Source: Treponema sp. (lineage in GTDB: Bacteria > Spirochaetota > Spirochaetia > Treponematales > Breznakiellaceae). Taken from it: a stretch of 7,581 nucleotides of DNA. Each line of letters begins with the position of its first letter. The first letter of the stretch is position 1. A program made the position numbers and the translations under genes. Positions 1 to 6,327 of this stretch are shown piece by piece. The notes under the pieces were generated by a model. It was not told the DNA's origin and ran no database searches. It was given only the letters and a program-made list of their open reading frames with translations. The stretch lies in contig JAIRNB010000166.1 in the NCBI GenBank assembly GCA_031258265.1, positions 1 through 7,581 of the forward strand, written 5' to 3'.

Positions 1-67
1 TTTTTGCGGCAGCAAAAAATGCGCCCAAACTGAGAATTACCCTCTGATCCAAGCGGTGCATTGACAA
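1..67 (-). CDS. Start of an unidentified minus-strand gene, cut by the left edge
   Basis: An open frame runs from a TTG codon (67-65) to the left edge without a stop: 22 codons, with an in-frame ATG two codons later (61-59). I prefer TTG because a strong Shine-Dalgarno GGAGG (78-74, part of GGAGGGAGG at 82-74) lies 6 nt before it, but 12 nt before the ATG. The peptide from the ATG starts MHRLDQRVILSLGAFFAAAK: a short charged stretch, then a hydrophobic one, which could be a signal peptide or membrane segment but may simply be a buried helix. It is divergent from the penicillin-binding protein, with only 28 bp between starts. I do not recognise the family. The good ribosome site supports a real gene; the short length limits confidence. 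Confidence 0.45.
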   Translation of the reverse strand, partial: MSMHRLDQRVILSLGAFFAAAK

Positions 68-89
68 ATTTTTCCTCCCTCCATAGGCT
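61..89 (+). promoter_or_regulatory. Candidate promoter of the penicillin-binding protein gene
   Basis: A perfect -35 box TTGACA (61-66) is followed after 17 bp by TAGGCT (84-89), which matches the -10 consensus at only 3 of 6 positions. The predicted transcription start falls at about the ATG at 96, so the message would have almost no leader. The -35 box overlaps the start codons of the divergent gene. The weak -10 makes this tentative. Confidence 0.25.
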
Positions 90-95
90 TGACGT

Positions 96-2900
96 ATGGG
101 TTCAAGGGCTAAACCTTCAATTTTTACCGCTATTCTGATTCGTTTGCTTGCGTTTTTTACCGTCATTGTGGCGGTGGTCATCGGAATTGGCCTGGGGCTG
201 TCTCTGGCGGAGACTGCGAATATTAGGAATCAGGAAAATTTTCAGGAATTTCATCCCGCCCTGCCCACTAAAATCCTGGATGTGAACGGCGCGTTGATTA
301 CCGAATTTGCCGCTGATGAAAAGCGGGAGCTTGTTTCCCTTAGCGATCTGCCCCGGCATTTGATCTACGCGGTTCTGGCCCGGGAGGACCCGGATTTTTA
401 CAACCACCGGGGTTTCAGCATCCGGGGTATTGCCAGGGCGGCGGTGGGGCAAATTCTTAAGAAGAACTGGGGTGGGGGGTCTACCATTACCCAGCAGGTA
501 GCGGGGACCCTCTACACCGACAGGTCCGAGCGCTCCTACTCCCGGAAAATCCGGGAACTTTGGTGGGCCTTCCAGATGGAACGGCGTTATACCAAGAACG
601 AGATTCTGGAAATTTACCTGAACTACATGATCATGGGCCCCGGTACTTACGGGGTGGAGGCCGCAAGCCAGTATTTTTTCGGCCATAGCGCCCGGGAGAT
701 AAGTCTGGCGGAGGCGGCCCTTTTGGTGATTCAGCTTTCAAGTCCTACCCGCTACAATCCCCTGAACAACCCCAACGAGGCCAAGGACCGCCAGCTTTCG
801 GTTCTTAACAAGATGATCGAGCTTGGTTACGCTACCCAGGAAGAGGCGGACGCTTCGTTTGAGGAATACTGGGCAAATTACGATTACACCAGGGCTTCAA
901 TCGCGGCCTACTACAACCGGGAGGATGCCGCCCCCTGGTTCAGCGAGTATGTGCGCCGGGAATTGGACGACATGATGTACGGTTCTATGGATTACTACCG
1001 GGACGGCTACACGGTTTATACCACCTTGAACCTTAAACACCAGGAAGCGGCGTCCCGGTTCATGCAGCAGGGGCTGGAGAAGGCCAACCGGGAATTTACC
1101 CGTTCCAATACCACCAGCAATCTACAGGCTATAAATACCTATGTCCCCATAGTGGACCTCCTTTCCCTTTATTTTGATATTGAGGAAATCCATTCCACCG
1201 GTGAATCCCAGCAGGAGCAGCGGGCCCTTAACCGTTATACCAAGGTGATAAATCCCATTGTGGATATGACGGCCCTGATTTTTGGCATGCAGGACCTAAA
1301 GACTCTCACCAATGCGGGTTTTGGAAACCTCAGGGCCGCCACGGAGAAGAATGTGGTGGAAGGGGCCCTAATTTCTATCGAGAATGAAACCGGGTACATC
1401 ACGGCCATTATCGGCGGTTCCCGCTACGATGAATCTAACCAGCTTATCCGGGCCACCCAGGGGAATATCCAGCCCGGTTCTTCCTTTAAGCCCCTTTATT
1501 ATTCGGCGGCCATAGATTCCCGTAAATTTAACCCCTCGTCCCTGATCCACGATGTACCCATCGTGTTTCACAACGAAGACGGCACTCCCTACATCCCCCT
1601 GAATTTCCGGGGCGAATGGAAGGGTTCGGTTCTCCTCTACGAGGCCCTGGCCCAGTCTATGAACGTACCTTCTCTACGGGTTCTGGACAGCATCGGTTTT
1701 GACGCCGCCATCAACCGGGCGGCGGCCCTGCTGGATATTACCGATCCCGATGATATTCGTGCGACCTTCCCCCGGGTTTACCCCCTGGGGCTGGGAATTA
1801 TCTCCGCCTCTCCCCTGCGGATGGCCCGGGCCTTCGCGGTCTTTGCCAATCAGGGCCGTTCGGTAACTCCTATCGCCATACGCTCCGTGGAAGACAGGAA
1901 CGGCCGGGTGGTGCTGGACCCGGAACGGGAACTCCGCCTGCAGCAGCGCCGTTTAGGGGAGGAAATTCAGGTGATAAGCCCCCAAAACGCATACGTGATG
2001 ACCAGCATGCTCAAAAAAACCGTGGAAATGGGGACCCTTTACAATCCGTCGGGCTGGGGTTCCAAATTTAACTTTAAAGATGAAAACGGTAAAACCTTCC
2101 GTATGCCCATGGCGGGTAAGACCGGAACTCCCCAGAACTGGTCCGATGCCTGGACTGTTGGTTTTTCCCCCTATTACACTACCGCCATCTGGTTTGGTTT
2201 TGATAAACCGGGAAATTCCCTGGGGGTGAACCTTACCGGTTCTACCCTGGCGGGTCCTGTGTGGGCGGACTATATGCGGGAGATTCACCAGGGACTGTCC
2301 TACAAAGAATTTGCCCGGCCCGTCACCGGTGTCATTGATGTTACGGTCTGCGCTAAATCGGGTCTCCTTAAAACCGCCGCCTGTAACGAGGGAGAGGTGA
2401 CTCTTCCCTTCCTGGAGGGGACTCAGCCTTCGGAGTATTGTAATATCCACGGCAACGCCGCCCGTTCCACCGCTTCCTATCTTGATTATATGCGATCCAA
2501 TACCCTGAGTTTGAACAGCGATACTTTGCTGGATTCCCTATCCATGCCTTCCCTGTCTATTGATTTACCCCCGGAAAGCCCCCGCTCCGGGAATTCCCGG
2601 AATTCCGTTCTGGGCCGGAGGACTCAGACAGGCAGCGTCCGAAGCGGATCTTCCAGAACCCCGGGGCGCAGCACCGGGAACCGCTTGCTTGACGGGGAGG
2701 AGGAAGCTCCTCCCCCGGTCCCTTTCCAGCAGGAGGAAGTCCCGGTACTGGAGGCCGGCGTTGAGGAGGCCCCCGATCTTCCTTCCCCCGATCTTCCCGA
2801 TCTTCCCGATCCCCCCGATCTTCCTCCCCCCGCTTTGGACGAGCCGGTTTCCACCGGTGTTGTGGAGGAGGAGGAGTTCTTCAATCCCTGGTTTGAGTAA
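96..2900 (+). CDS. Class A penicillin-binding protein (bifunctional peptidoglycan glycosyltransferase/transpeptidase, PBP1A type)
   Basis: This inner-membrane enzyme polymerises lipid II into glycan strands and cross-links the stem peptides in the periplasm. A membrane anchor lies at about residues 9-36. The GT51 domain follows: REDPDFYNHRG (96-106, catalytic Glu97), GGSTITQQ (127-134), RKIRE (150-154) and EILEIYLN (169-176). The transpeptidase domain has all three motifs: SSFK (462-465, nucleophile Ser462), SMN (521-523) and KTGT (675-678). A Cys-containing segment (C752, C763, C782) follows, then a Pro/Asp/Glu-rich tail to residue 934. About 85 residues (335-420) between the two catalytic domains look longer than usual. 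The start is fixed by an in-frame TGA at 90-92; no good Shine-Dalgarno precedes ATG 96. It is a single gene, convergent with the EF-G gene. Family assignment is very secure; assignment to mrcA/ponA orthology is by analogy only. Confidence 0.96.
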   Translation: MGSRAKPSIFTAILIRLLAFFTVIVAVVIGIGLGLSLAETANIRNQENFQEFHPALPTKILDVNGALITEFAADEKRELVSLSDLPRHLIYAVLAREDPDFYNHRGFSIRGIARAAVGQILKKNWGGGSTITQQVAGTLYTDRSERSYSRKIRELWWAFQMERRYTKNEILEIYLNYMIMGPGTYGVEAASQYFFGHSAREISLAEAALLVIQLSSPTRYNPLNNPNEAKDRQLSVLNKMIELGYATQEEADASFEEYWANYDYTRASIAAYYNREDAAPWFSEYVRRELDDMMYGSMDYYRDGYTVYTTLNLKHQEAASRFMQQGLEKANREFTRSNTTSNLQAINTYVPIVDLLSLYFDIEEIHSTGESQQEQRALNRYTKVINPIVDMTALIFGMQDLKTLTNAGFGNLRAATEKNVVEGALISIENETGYITAIIGGSRYDESNQLIRATQGNIQPGSSFKPLYYSAAIDSRKFNPSSLIHDVPIVFHNEDGTPYIPLNFRGEWKGSVLLYEALAQSMNVPSLRVLDSIGFDAAINRAAALLDITDPDDIRATFPRVYPLGLGIISASPLRMARAFAVFANQGRSVTPIAIRSVEDRNGRVVLDPERELRLQQRRLGEEIQVISPQNAYVMTSMLKKTVEMGTLYNPSGWGSKFNFKDENGKTFRMPMAGKTGTPQNWSDAWTVGFSPYYTTAIWFGFDKPGNSLGVNLTGSTLAGPVWADYMREIHQGLSYKEFARPVTGVIDVTVCAKSGLLKTAACNEGEVTLPFLEGTQPSEYCNIHGNAARSTASYLDYMRSNTLSLNSDTLLDSLSMPSLSIDLPPESPRSGNSRNSVLGRRTQTGSVRSGSSRTPGRSTGNRLLDGEEEAPPPVPFQQEEVPVLEAGVEEAPDLPSPDLPDLPDPPDLPPPALDEPVSTGVVEEEEFFNPWFE
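2772..2822 (+). repeat. Short tandem repeat in the PBP tail (CCCGATCTT units)
   Basis: CCCGATC units begin at 2772, 2787, 2796, 2805 and 2814, four of them continuing as CCCGATCTT. They encode a low-complexity Asp-Leu-Pro tail at about residues 893-911. The 9-bp period keeps the reading frame, so copy-number change would lengthen or shorten the tail without a frameshift. Confidence 0.8.
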
Positions 2901-2903
2901 GCT

Positions 2904-4928
2904 TTAGCGTTCAGCCTTTTTTTCAAAATGGGAAAATTCCATGGTGAAGGTGGCCCTGCCCTGGCTGACGCTTCGCAGGGATGTCATAAAACCGAACATC
3001 TTGGCCATGGGGGCGCTGGCTTTTACAAGGTCCGTGCCGGTCCGGGAATCCATATTAAGGACCTGCCCCCCCCGGCTGGTTATAAGGCTCATCACCTCCC
3101 CGACAAACTCATGGGGGGCCGCCAAATCTACCGCCATGATAGGTTCCAGGAGAACGGGCTCCGCGTTGCGGCAGGCTTCGTCAAAGCCCATGTTGGCGCA
3201 GGCTTCAAAGGCAAATTCCGTCCCCGTAAGTTCCGAGTACCCTAGGGCGGTTACCGTTACCCCCACGTCGATGCAGGGATAACCCAGGACGATACCCGCG
3301 GCAAAGGCCCCCGTGATCCCCCGTTCCACCGCCTCGTAGATTCCCTCCGGTATCTCCCGGTCTTTAACGGCGCAGCTATAGCGGTTCCCCGTTCCCCGTT
3401 CCAGGCTTTCCACCTTCAGGGTCAGTTCCGCGGCGTTTTCTTTTCCCGCGATAACCCGGGAGAATCGCTCGGTCTGTTCCAGGGTTTTGCTTACCGATTC
3501 CCGGTAAGTCACCTGCGGATTTCCTATCTTGGCTTCCAGACCGTATTCCTTACGAATCCGGGTTATCAGCACATCCAGGTGCAGTTCCCCCATGCCGGAG
3601 ATGATAAGCTGGCCGGTTTCTTCGCTTTCCCGGGTAGTAAAGGTGGGATCCTCCCTGGAAAGCAGGGCCAGGGCCTCGTTCAGCTTGTCCCGGTCGGAAA
3701 GGTTCCGGGGTTCCACGGAAACCGAAATAACCGGCTCCGGGAACTGCATCTTTTCCAGAAGCACCGGCCAGCCCTCGCTGCCAATGGTATCCCCTGTCTG
3801 GGCCAGCTTCATTCCCATGATTACCCCAATATCTCCGGCGGAAAGCTCGTCCATGGGTTCAGACTTATTGGAGTGCATCCTGAGGATACGGCCGGCCCGT
3901 TCCCGCTTCCGTTTCCCGATATTGTAAACTGCGGTCCCCGGTTTTATGGAACCGGAGTACATCCTGACATAACAGAGACTCCCCGCCTCCCGGTCATTTT
4001 GTATCTTGAACACCAGGGCCAGGGGGGCGGCCCCAGGATCGCAGGGAACCTGAATATCATCCCCCTTCTTCAGGTGATGCCCCAGGGCCGCCGCCACCTC
4101 ATTCGGCGCGGGAAGGTAGTCCACCACCGCGTCAATCAGCGGCTGAACCCCCACATTCCGGCGGGAGGCCCCCGCCAGCATGGGCAGAAGCAGCCGGGAA
4201 AGGACCGCCTTTCGTAGTTCCCCCCTGATAAGCTCCCCGTCAATTTCCCCTCCCCCCAGGTAACGTTCGGTTACGGCATCGGAGACCTGGGAAAGCGCGT
4301 CAATAAGCTTCTCCCGCCATTGAGAGGCCAGACCCTGCCGTTCCGCCACCAGGGGGCCGCGAAGCACCTGTTCCCCCTCGCCTGCCCACCGGAGTTCTTC
4401 CATGGCGATAAGATCGATAATCCCCCCAAAGGCCCCTTCCTTACCGATAGGTATTTGAAGGGGGACGGTGGGGATGCCGAATTTGGCGCTTACATCCTCC
4501 AAAACCTGGAAAAAATCCGCCCCGGCCCGGTCCATCTTATTCACATAGCCGATACAGGGTACCCGGTACCGCTCCGCCTGCCGCCAAACCGTTTCGGTCT
4601 GGGGCTGTACCCCATGAACAGCGTCAAAAATAGCTACCGCCCCGTCCAGCACCCGCAGGGAACGTTCCACCTCGGCGGTAAAATCCACATGCCCCGGGGT
4701 GTCGATAATGTTAATTTGGTGATCCCTCCACCATGTGGTAGTGGCGGCGCTCTGGATGGTGATTCCCCGTTCCTGTTCCTGTTCCATCCAGTCCATGATC
4801 GCTTCGCCGTCATCTACCTCACCGATACGGTGGCTCTTGCCCGTGTAGTAGAGGATTCGCTCAGTAGTGGTGGTCTTTCCCGCATCAATGTGGGCCATGA
4901 TGCCGATATTCCGCATCTTGCTTAACAT
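2904..4928 (-). CDS. fusA: Elongation factor G family GTPase, probably the EF-G2 (ribosome-recycling, spdEFG2-like) class
   Basis: A cytoplasmic translational GTPase of 674 residues. The G domain is intact: AHIDAGKT (12-19), ERGITI (53-58), DTPGH (76-80) and NKMD (130-133). Domains II-V follow, with SGMGELHLDV (444-453) in domain III and PVLLEPIM (591-598) in domain IV. Canonical translocating EF-G has a GGRGQYG-type motif early in domain IV and a tip His (E. coli His583). Here the first region reads IAGKENAAEL (493-502) and the tip His aligns with Ser565. The G-domain string GEVDDGEAIMDW also resembles mitochondrial EF-G2. In Borrelia, one EF-G translocates and EF-G2 only recycles ribosomes with RRF; I infer the same here. 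The protein ends soon after the last beta strand, lacking the usual C-terminal helix. ATG 4928 is chosen, though ATG 4916 is possible; neither has a clear Shine-Dalgarno. Family certain; subclass likely. Confidence 0.95.
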   Translation of the reverse strand: MLSKMRNIGIMAHIDAGKTTTTERILYYTGKSHRIGEVDDGEAIMDWMEQEQERGITIQSAATTTWWRDHQINIIDTPGHVDFTAEVERSLRVLDGAVAIFDAVHGVQPQTETVWRQAERYRVPCIGYVNKMDRAGADFFQVLEDVSAKFGIPTVPLQIPIGKEGAFGGIIDLIAMEELRWAGEGEQVLRGPLVAERQGLASQWREKLIDALSQVSDAVTERYLGGGEIDGELIRGELRKAVLSRLLLPMLAGASRRNVGVQPLIDAVVDYLPAPNEVAAALGHHLKKGDDIQVPCDPGAAPLALVFKIQNDREAGSLCYVRMYSGSIKPGTAVYNIGKRKRERAGRILRMHSNKSEPMDELSAGDIGVIMGMKLAQTGDTIGSEGWPVLLEKMQFPEPVISVSVEPRNLSDRDKLNEALALLSREDPTFTTRESEETGQLIISGMGELHLDVLITRIRKEYGLEAKIGNPQVTYRESVSKTLEQTERFSRVIAGKENAAELTLKVESLERGTGNRYSCAVKDREIPEGIYEAVERGITGAFAAGIVLGYPCIDVGVTVTALGYSELTGTEFAFEACANMGFDEACRNAEPVLLEPIMAVDLAAPHEFVGEVMSLITSRGGQVLNMDSRTGTDLVKASAPMAKMFGFMTSLRSVSQGRATFTMEFSHFEKKAER

Positions 4929-4934
4929 GAACCC

Positions 4935-4963
4935 AATATAAAGCTTTAAGGGCCCCGGAGCAA
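4935..4963 (-). promoter_or_regulatory. Candidate promoter of the EF-G family gene
   Basis: On the minus strand TTGCTC (4963-4958) and TATATT (4940-4935) are separated by exactly 17 bp. The -10 box matches consensus at 5 of 6 positions, the -35 at 3 of 6. Transcription would start about 7 nt after the -10 box, on or next to the ATG at 4928, which fits the lack of a Shine-Dalgarno sequence and suggests a leaderless message. Confidence 0.35.
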
Positions 4964-5007
4964 TGGAGAAGGGAGATAGAGACAGGGCGCGCCGGGTTTT
5001 CTTTTTT

Positions 5008-5038
5008 TAGACAAATTTTACCGGATTTGTAGTACATT
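5008..5038 (+). promoter_or_regulatory. Candidate promoter of the NDK-family gene
   Basis: TAGACA (5008-5013, 5 of 6 matches to the -35 consensus) and TACATT (5033-5038, 4 of 6 matches to the -10) are 19 bp apart, slightly long. The predicted start is about 5045, leaving only a few bases before ATG 5048. The spacer contains a 6-bp inverted repeat (listed separately). Confidence 0.3.
5011..5030. promoter_or_regulatory. Inverted repeat inside the NDK-gene promoter (possible operator)
   Basis: ACAAAT (5011-5016) and ATTTGT (5025-5030) are perfect inverted copies 8 bp apart. They lie between, and partly overlap, the proposed -35 and -10 boxes, where a dimeric repressor would block polymerase. 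No regulator is known from the sequence. Confidence 0.3.
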
Positions 5039-5047
5039 AGTTGGATC

Positions 5048-6235
5048 ATGAACGCCCTTTCTTACGTGTTAGTGAGTCCCTATACCATTGCGAAAAGCCG
5101 GACCGGCGGGGTCGTCGCCCGCCTGCTTTCCCGATTGGACCTGGAATTGGTGGGAGCCCAGATGATAGCCCCGGAAGGGGATTTTGTGGAAAAATTCGCC
5201 GCTTCCCTAAGGGGAGAGGTCCCCAATGACGTTTCCCTTCTGGCCGATTATGTGGAGGCCAATATGGTCCCCTCCGGGGGCAGACGCCACCGGAGTCTCC
5301 TGCTCCTCTTTCAGGGGGACAATCCCTGCGAAAAGCTTACCGGTATCTGCGGCCGCCTGTACCCGGAACACCGGGATTTTGATTCCCTTACCGGGGAAAC
5401 CATACGGGACACCTATGCGGACCTTATCTATGAGCCGGGGGATTCCAAAAAGGTAAGTTATTTTGAACCCGCGGTCCTTACCCCCCGCAGCCAGGCCTGG
5501 GCGGACCGGGACCTGGCCCTTTTCGAGGATTTTCTTAAAAGTCAGGAAAACATTATCAAGAATATGCAGTACCCGGACCCTTCAAAGATCGAGCAGACCC
5601 TGGTGATTATAAAACCGGATAATTGGCAGTACGCTTCCTCCAGGCCGGGGACTATCATTGATATGTTTTCCCGTACCGGCTTAAGGATCGTGGGGATCAA
5701 GATTCACCGCTTTTCTTTAACCGGAGCCCTGGAATTTTACGGCCCCGTGGAGGCCGCCCTAAAGGAAAAACTTGCCCCCGTTTTCGGGGAAAAGGCCCGG
5801 GAGATCCTGGAGCGGGAATTCAAAATAAACCTGAGTGTGGATACGGAAAAAGTCCTGGTTGGCAGCGTGGGCCTTGAGTACGCCCAGGATCAGTTCTACA
5901 GAATCATCGAATTCATGTCCGGCAAACGGCCCGATACCTCTCCGCCCCGGGAACAGGACTGGCCGGGAACCGTAAAGTGCATGATCCTGGTTTACGAGGG
6001 GGTTTCCGCCATCAAAAAGATCCGGGAAGTCCTGGGCCCCACGGATCCCCTCAAAGCGCCGGGGGGTACGGTACGGAGGGATTTCGGCAGTAATATGATG
6101 GTTAATACGGCCCATGCGTCGGATTCCCCGGAGAGTTTTGAACGGGAACGGAACATCGTAAAAATCGAGGAAAACTCCCTGGGCTCGATCATCCGGGGCT
6201 ACCTGGAGGAGCAGGTCTTCCCCGGCAAAGCATAA
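5048..6235 (+). CDS. Large nucleoside diphosphate kinase family protein with degenerate and active NDK domains
   Basis: NDK moves the gamma-phosphate of a nucleoside triphosphate to a diphosphate through a phospho-histidine. This 395-residue protein is nearly three times normal length (about 140). The C-terminal domain (182-370) keeps the hallmarks: TLVIIKPD (184-191), SRPGTIIDMFSRTGL (198-212), GPTDP (330-334, Kpn-loop region), GGTVRRDF (339-346) and NTAHASDS (353-360), with His356 the expected phospho-acceptor. It carries an insertion at about 235-280 and another near 292-307. Residues 4-145 repeat the fold in decayed form: YVLVSPYTIAKS (6-17) matches the KPD strand, SRTGGVVARLLSRLDLELVG (17-36) the following helix, LLLLFQGDN (84-92) and GETIRDTY (116-123) the later strands, but no histidine follows. 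The start fits the first strand; its Shine-Dalgarno is poor. It is a single gene, divergent from the EF-G gene. Enzyme activity is likely but unproven; a regulatory role is possible. Confidence 0.85.
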   Translation: MNALSYVLVSPYTIAKSRTGGVVARLLSRLDLELVGAQMIAPEGDFVEKFAASLRGEVPNDVSLLADYVEANMVPSGGRRHRSLLLLFQGDNPCEKLTGICGRLYPEHRDFDSLTGETIRDTYADLIYEPGDSKKVSYFEPAVLTPRSQAWADRDLALFEDFLKSQENIIKNMQYPDPSKIEQTLVIIKPDNWQYASSRPGTIIDMFSRTGLRIVGIKIHRFSLTGALEFYGPVEAALKEKLAPVFGEKAREILEREFKINLSVDTEKVLVGSVGLEYAQDQFYRIIEFMSGKRPDTSPPREQDWPGTVKCMILVYEGVSAIKKIREVLGPTDPLKAPGGTVRRDFGSNMMVNTAHASDSPESFERERNIVKIEENSLGSIIRGYLEEQVFPGKA

Positions 6236-6268
6236 GGCCGGATCCCGTGAACCGGCGGTTTTTGCCGG
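6222..6268 (+). repeat. Four alternating complementary GC-rich arms
   Basis: CCGGC (6222-6226), GCCGG (6237-6241), CCGGC (6252-6256) and GCCGG (6264-6268) alternate, so each arm can pair with either neighbour in a 5-bp stem. The first arm is inside the last codons of the NDK-family gene and the rest follow the stop codon. Loops are 10, 10 and 7 nt. Confidence 0.6.
6237..6263 (+). terminator. Possible intrinsic terminator of the NDK-family gene
   Basis: A 5-bp GC stem, GCCGG (6237-6241) with CCGGC (6252-6256) and a 10-nt loop, is followed by GG and five T (6259-6263). It starts two bases after the stop codon. The short stem, large loop and short T run make it a weak terminator by sequence. 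Confidence 0.4.
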
Positions 6269-6327
6269 GACGGAGAGCCTGGCCCCGCGGCTGCCCCCAA
6301 ATTCACCGGTTTAACCGTGCCGGGACC

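Noticed and set aside
117..686. A 189-codon minus-strand frame (and others at 1368-1571 and 1953-2450)
   Set aside because: They lie wholly inside the penicillin-binding protein gene, on the opposite strand, and show no recognisable protein features.
2560..2926. Overlapping frames on both strands over the PBP tail
   Set aside because: They arise from low-complexity GC-rich repeats; the PBP frame is continuous from an unambiguous enzyme.
3579..4925. Long open frames on the plus strand (3579-4217, 4320-4925 and shorter ones at 2928-3282 and 3529-3927)
   Set aside because: They are antisense to the EF-G family gene, whose conserved motifs prove the minus-strand frame. Their translations show no family motif.
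4986..5008. GGCGCGCC palindrome followed by a T-rich run, resembling a terminator
   Set aside because: The palindrome has no loop, and no plus-strand gene upstream needs termination there.
5759..6192. Minus-strand frames inside the NDK-family gene
   Set aside because: They are antisense to a frame with clear NDK motifs.
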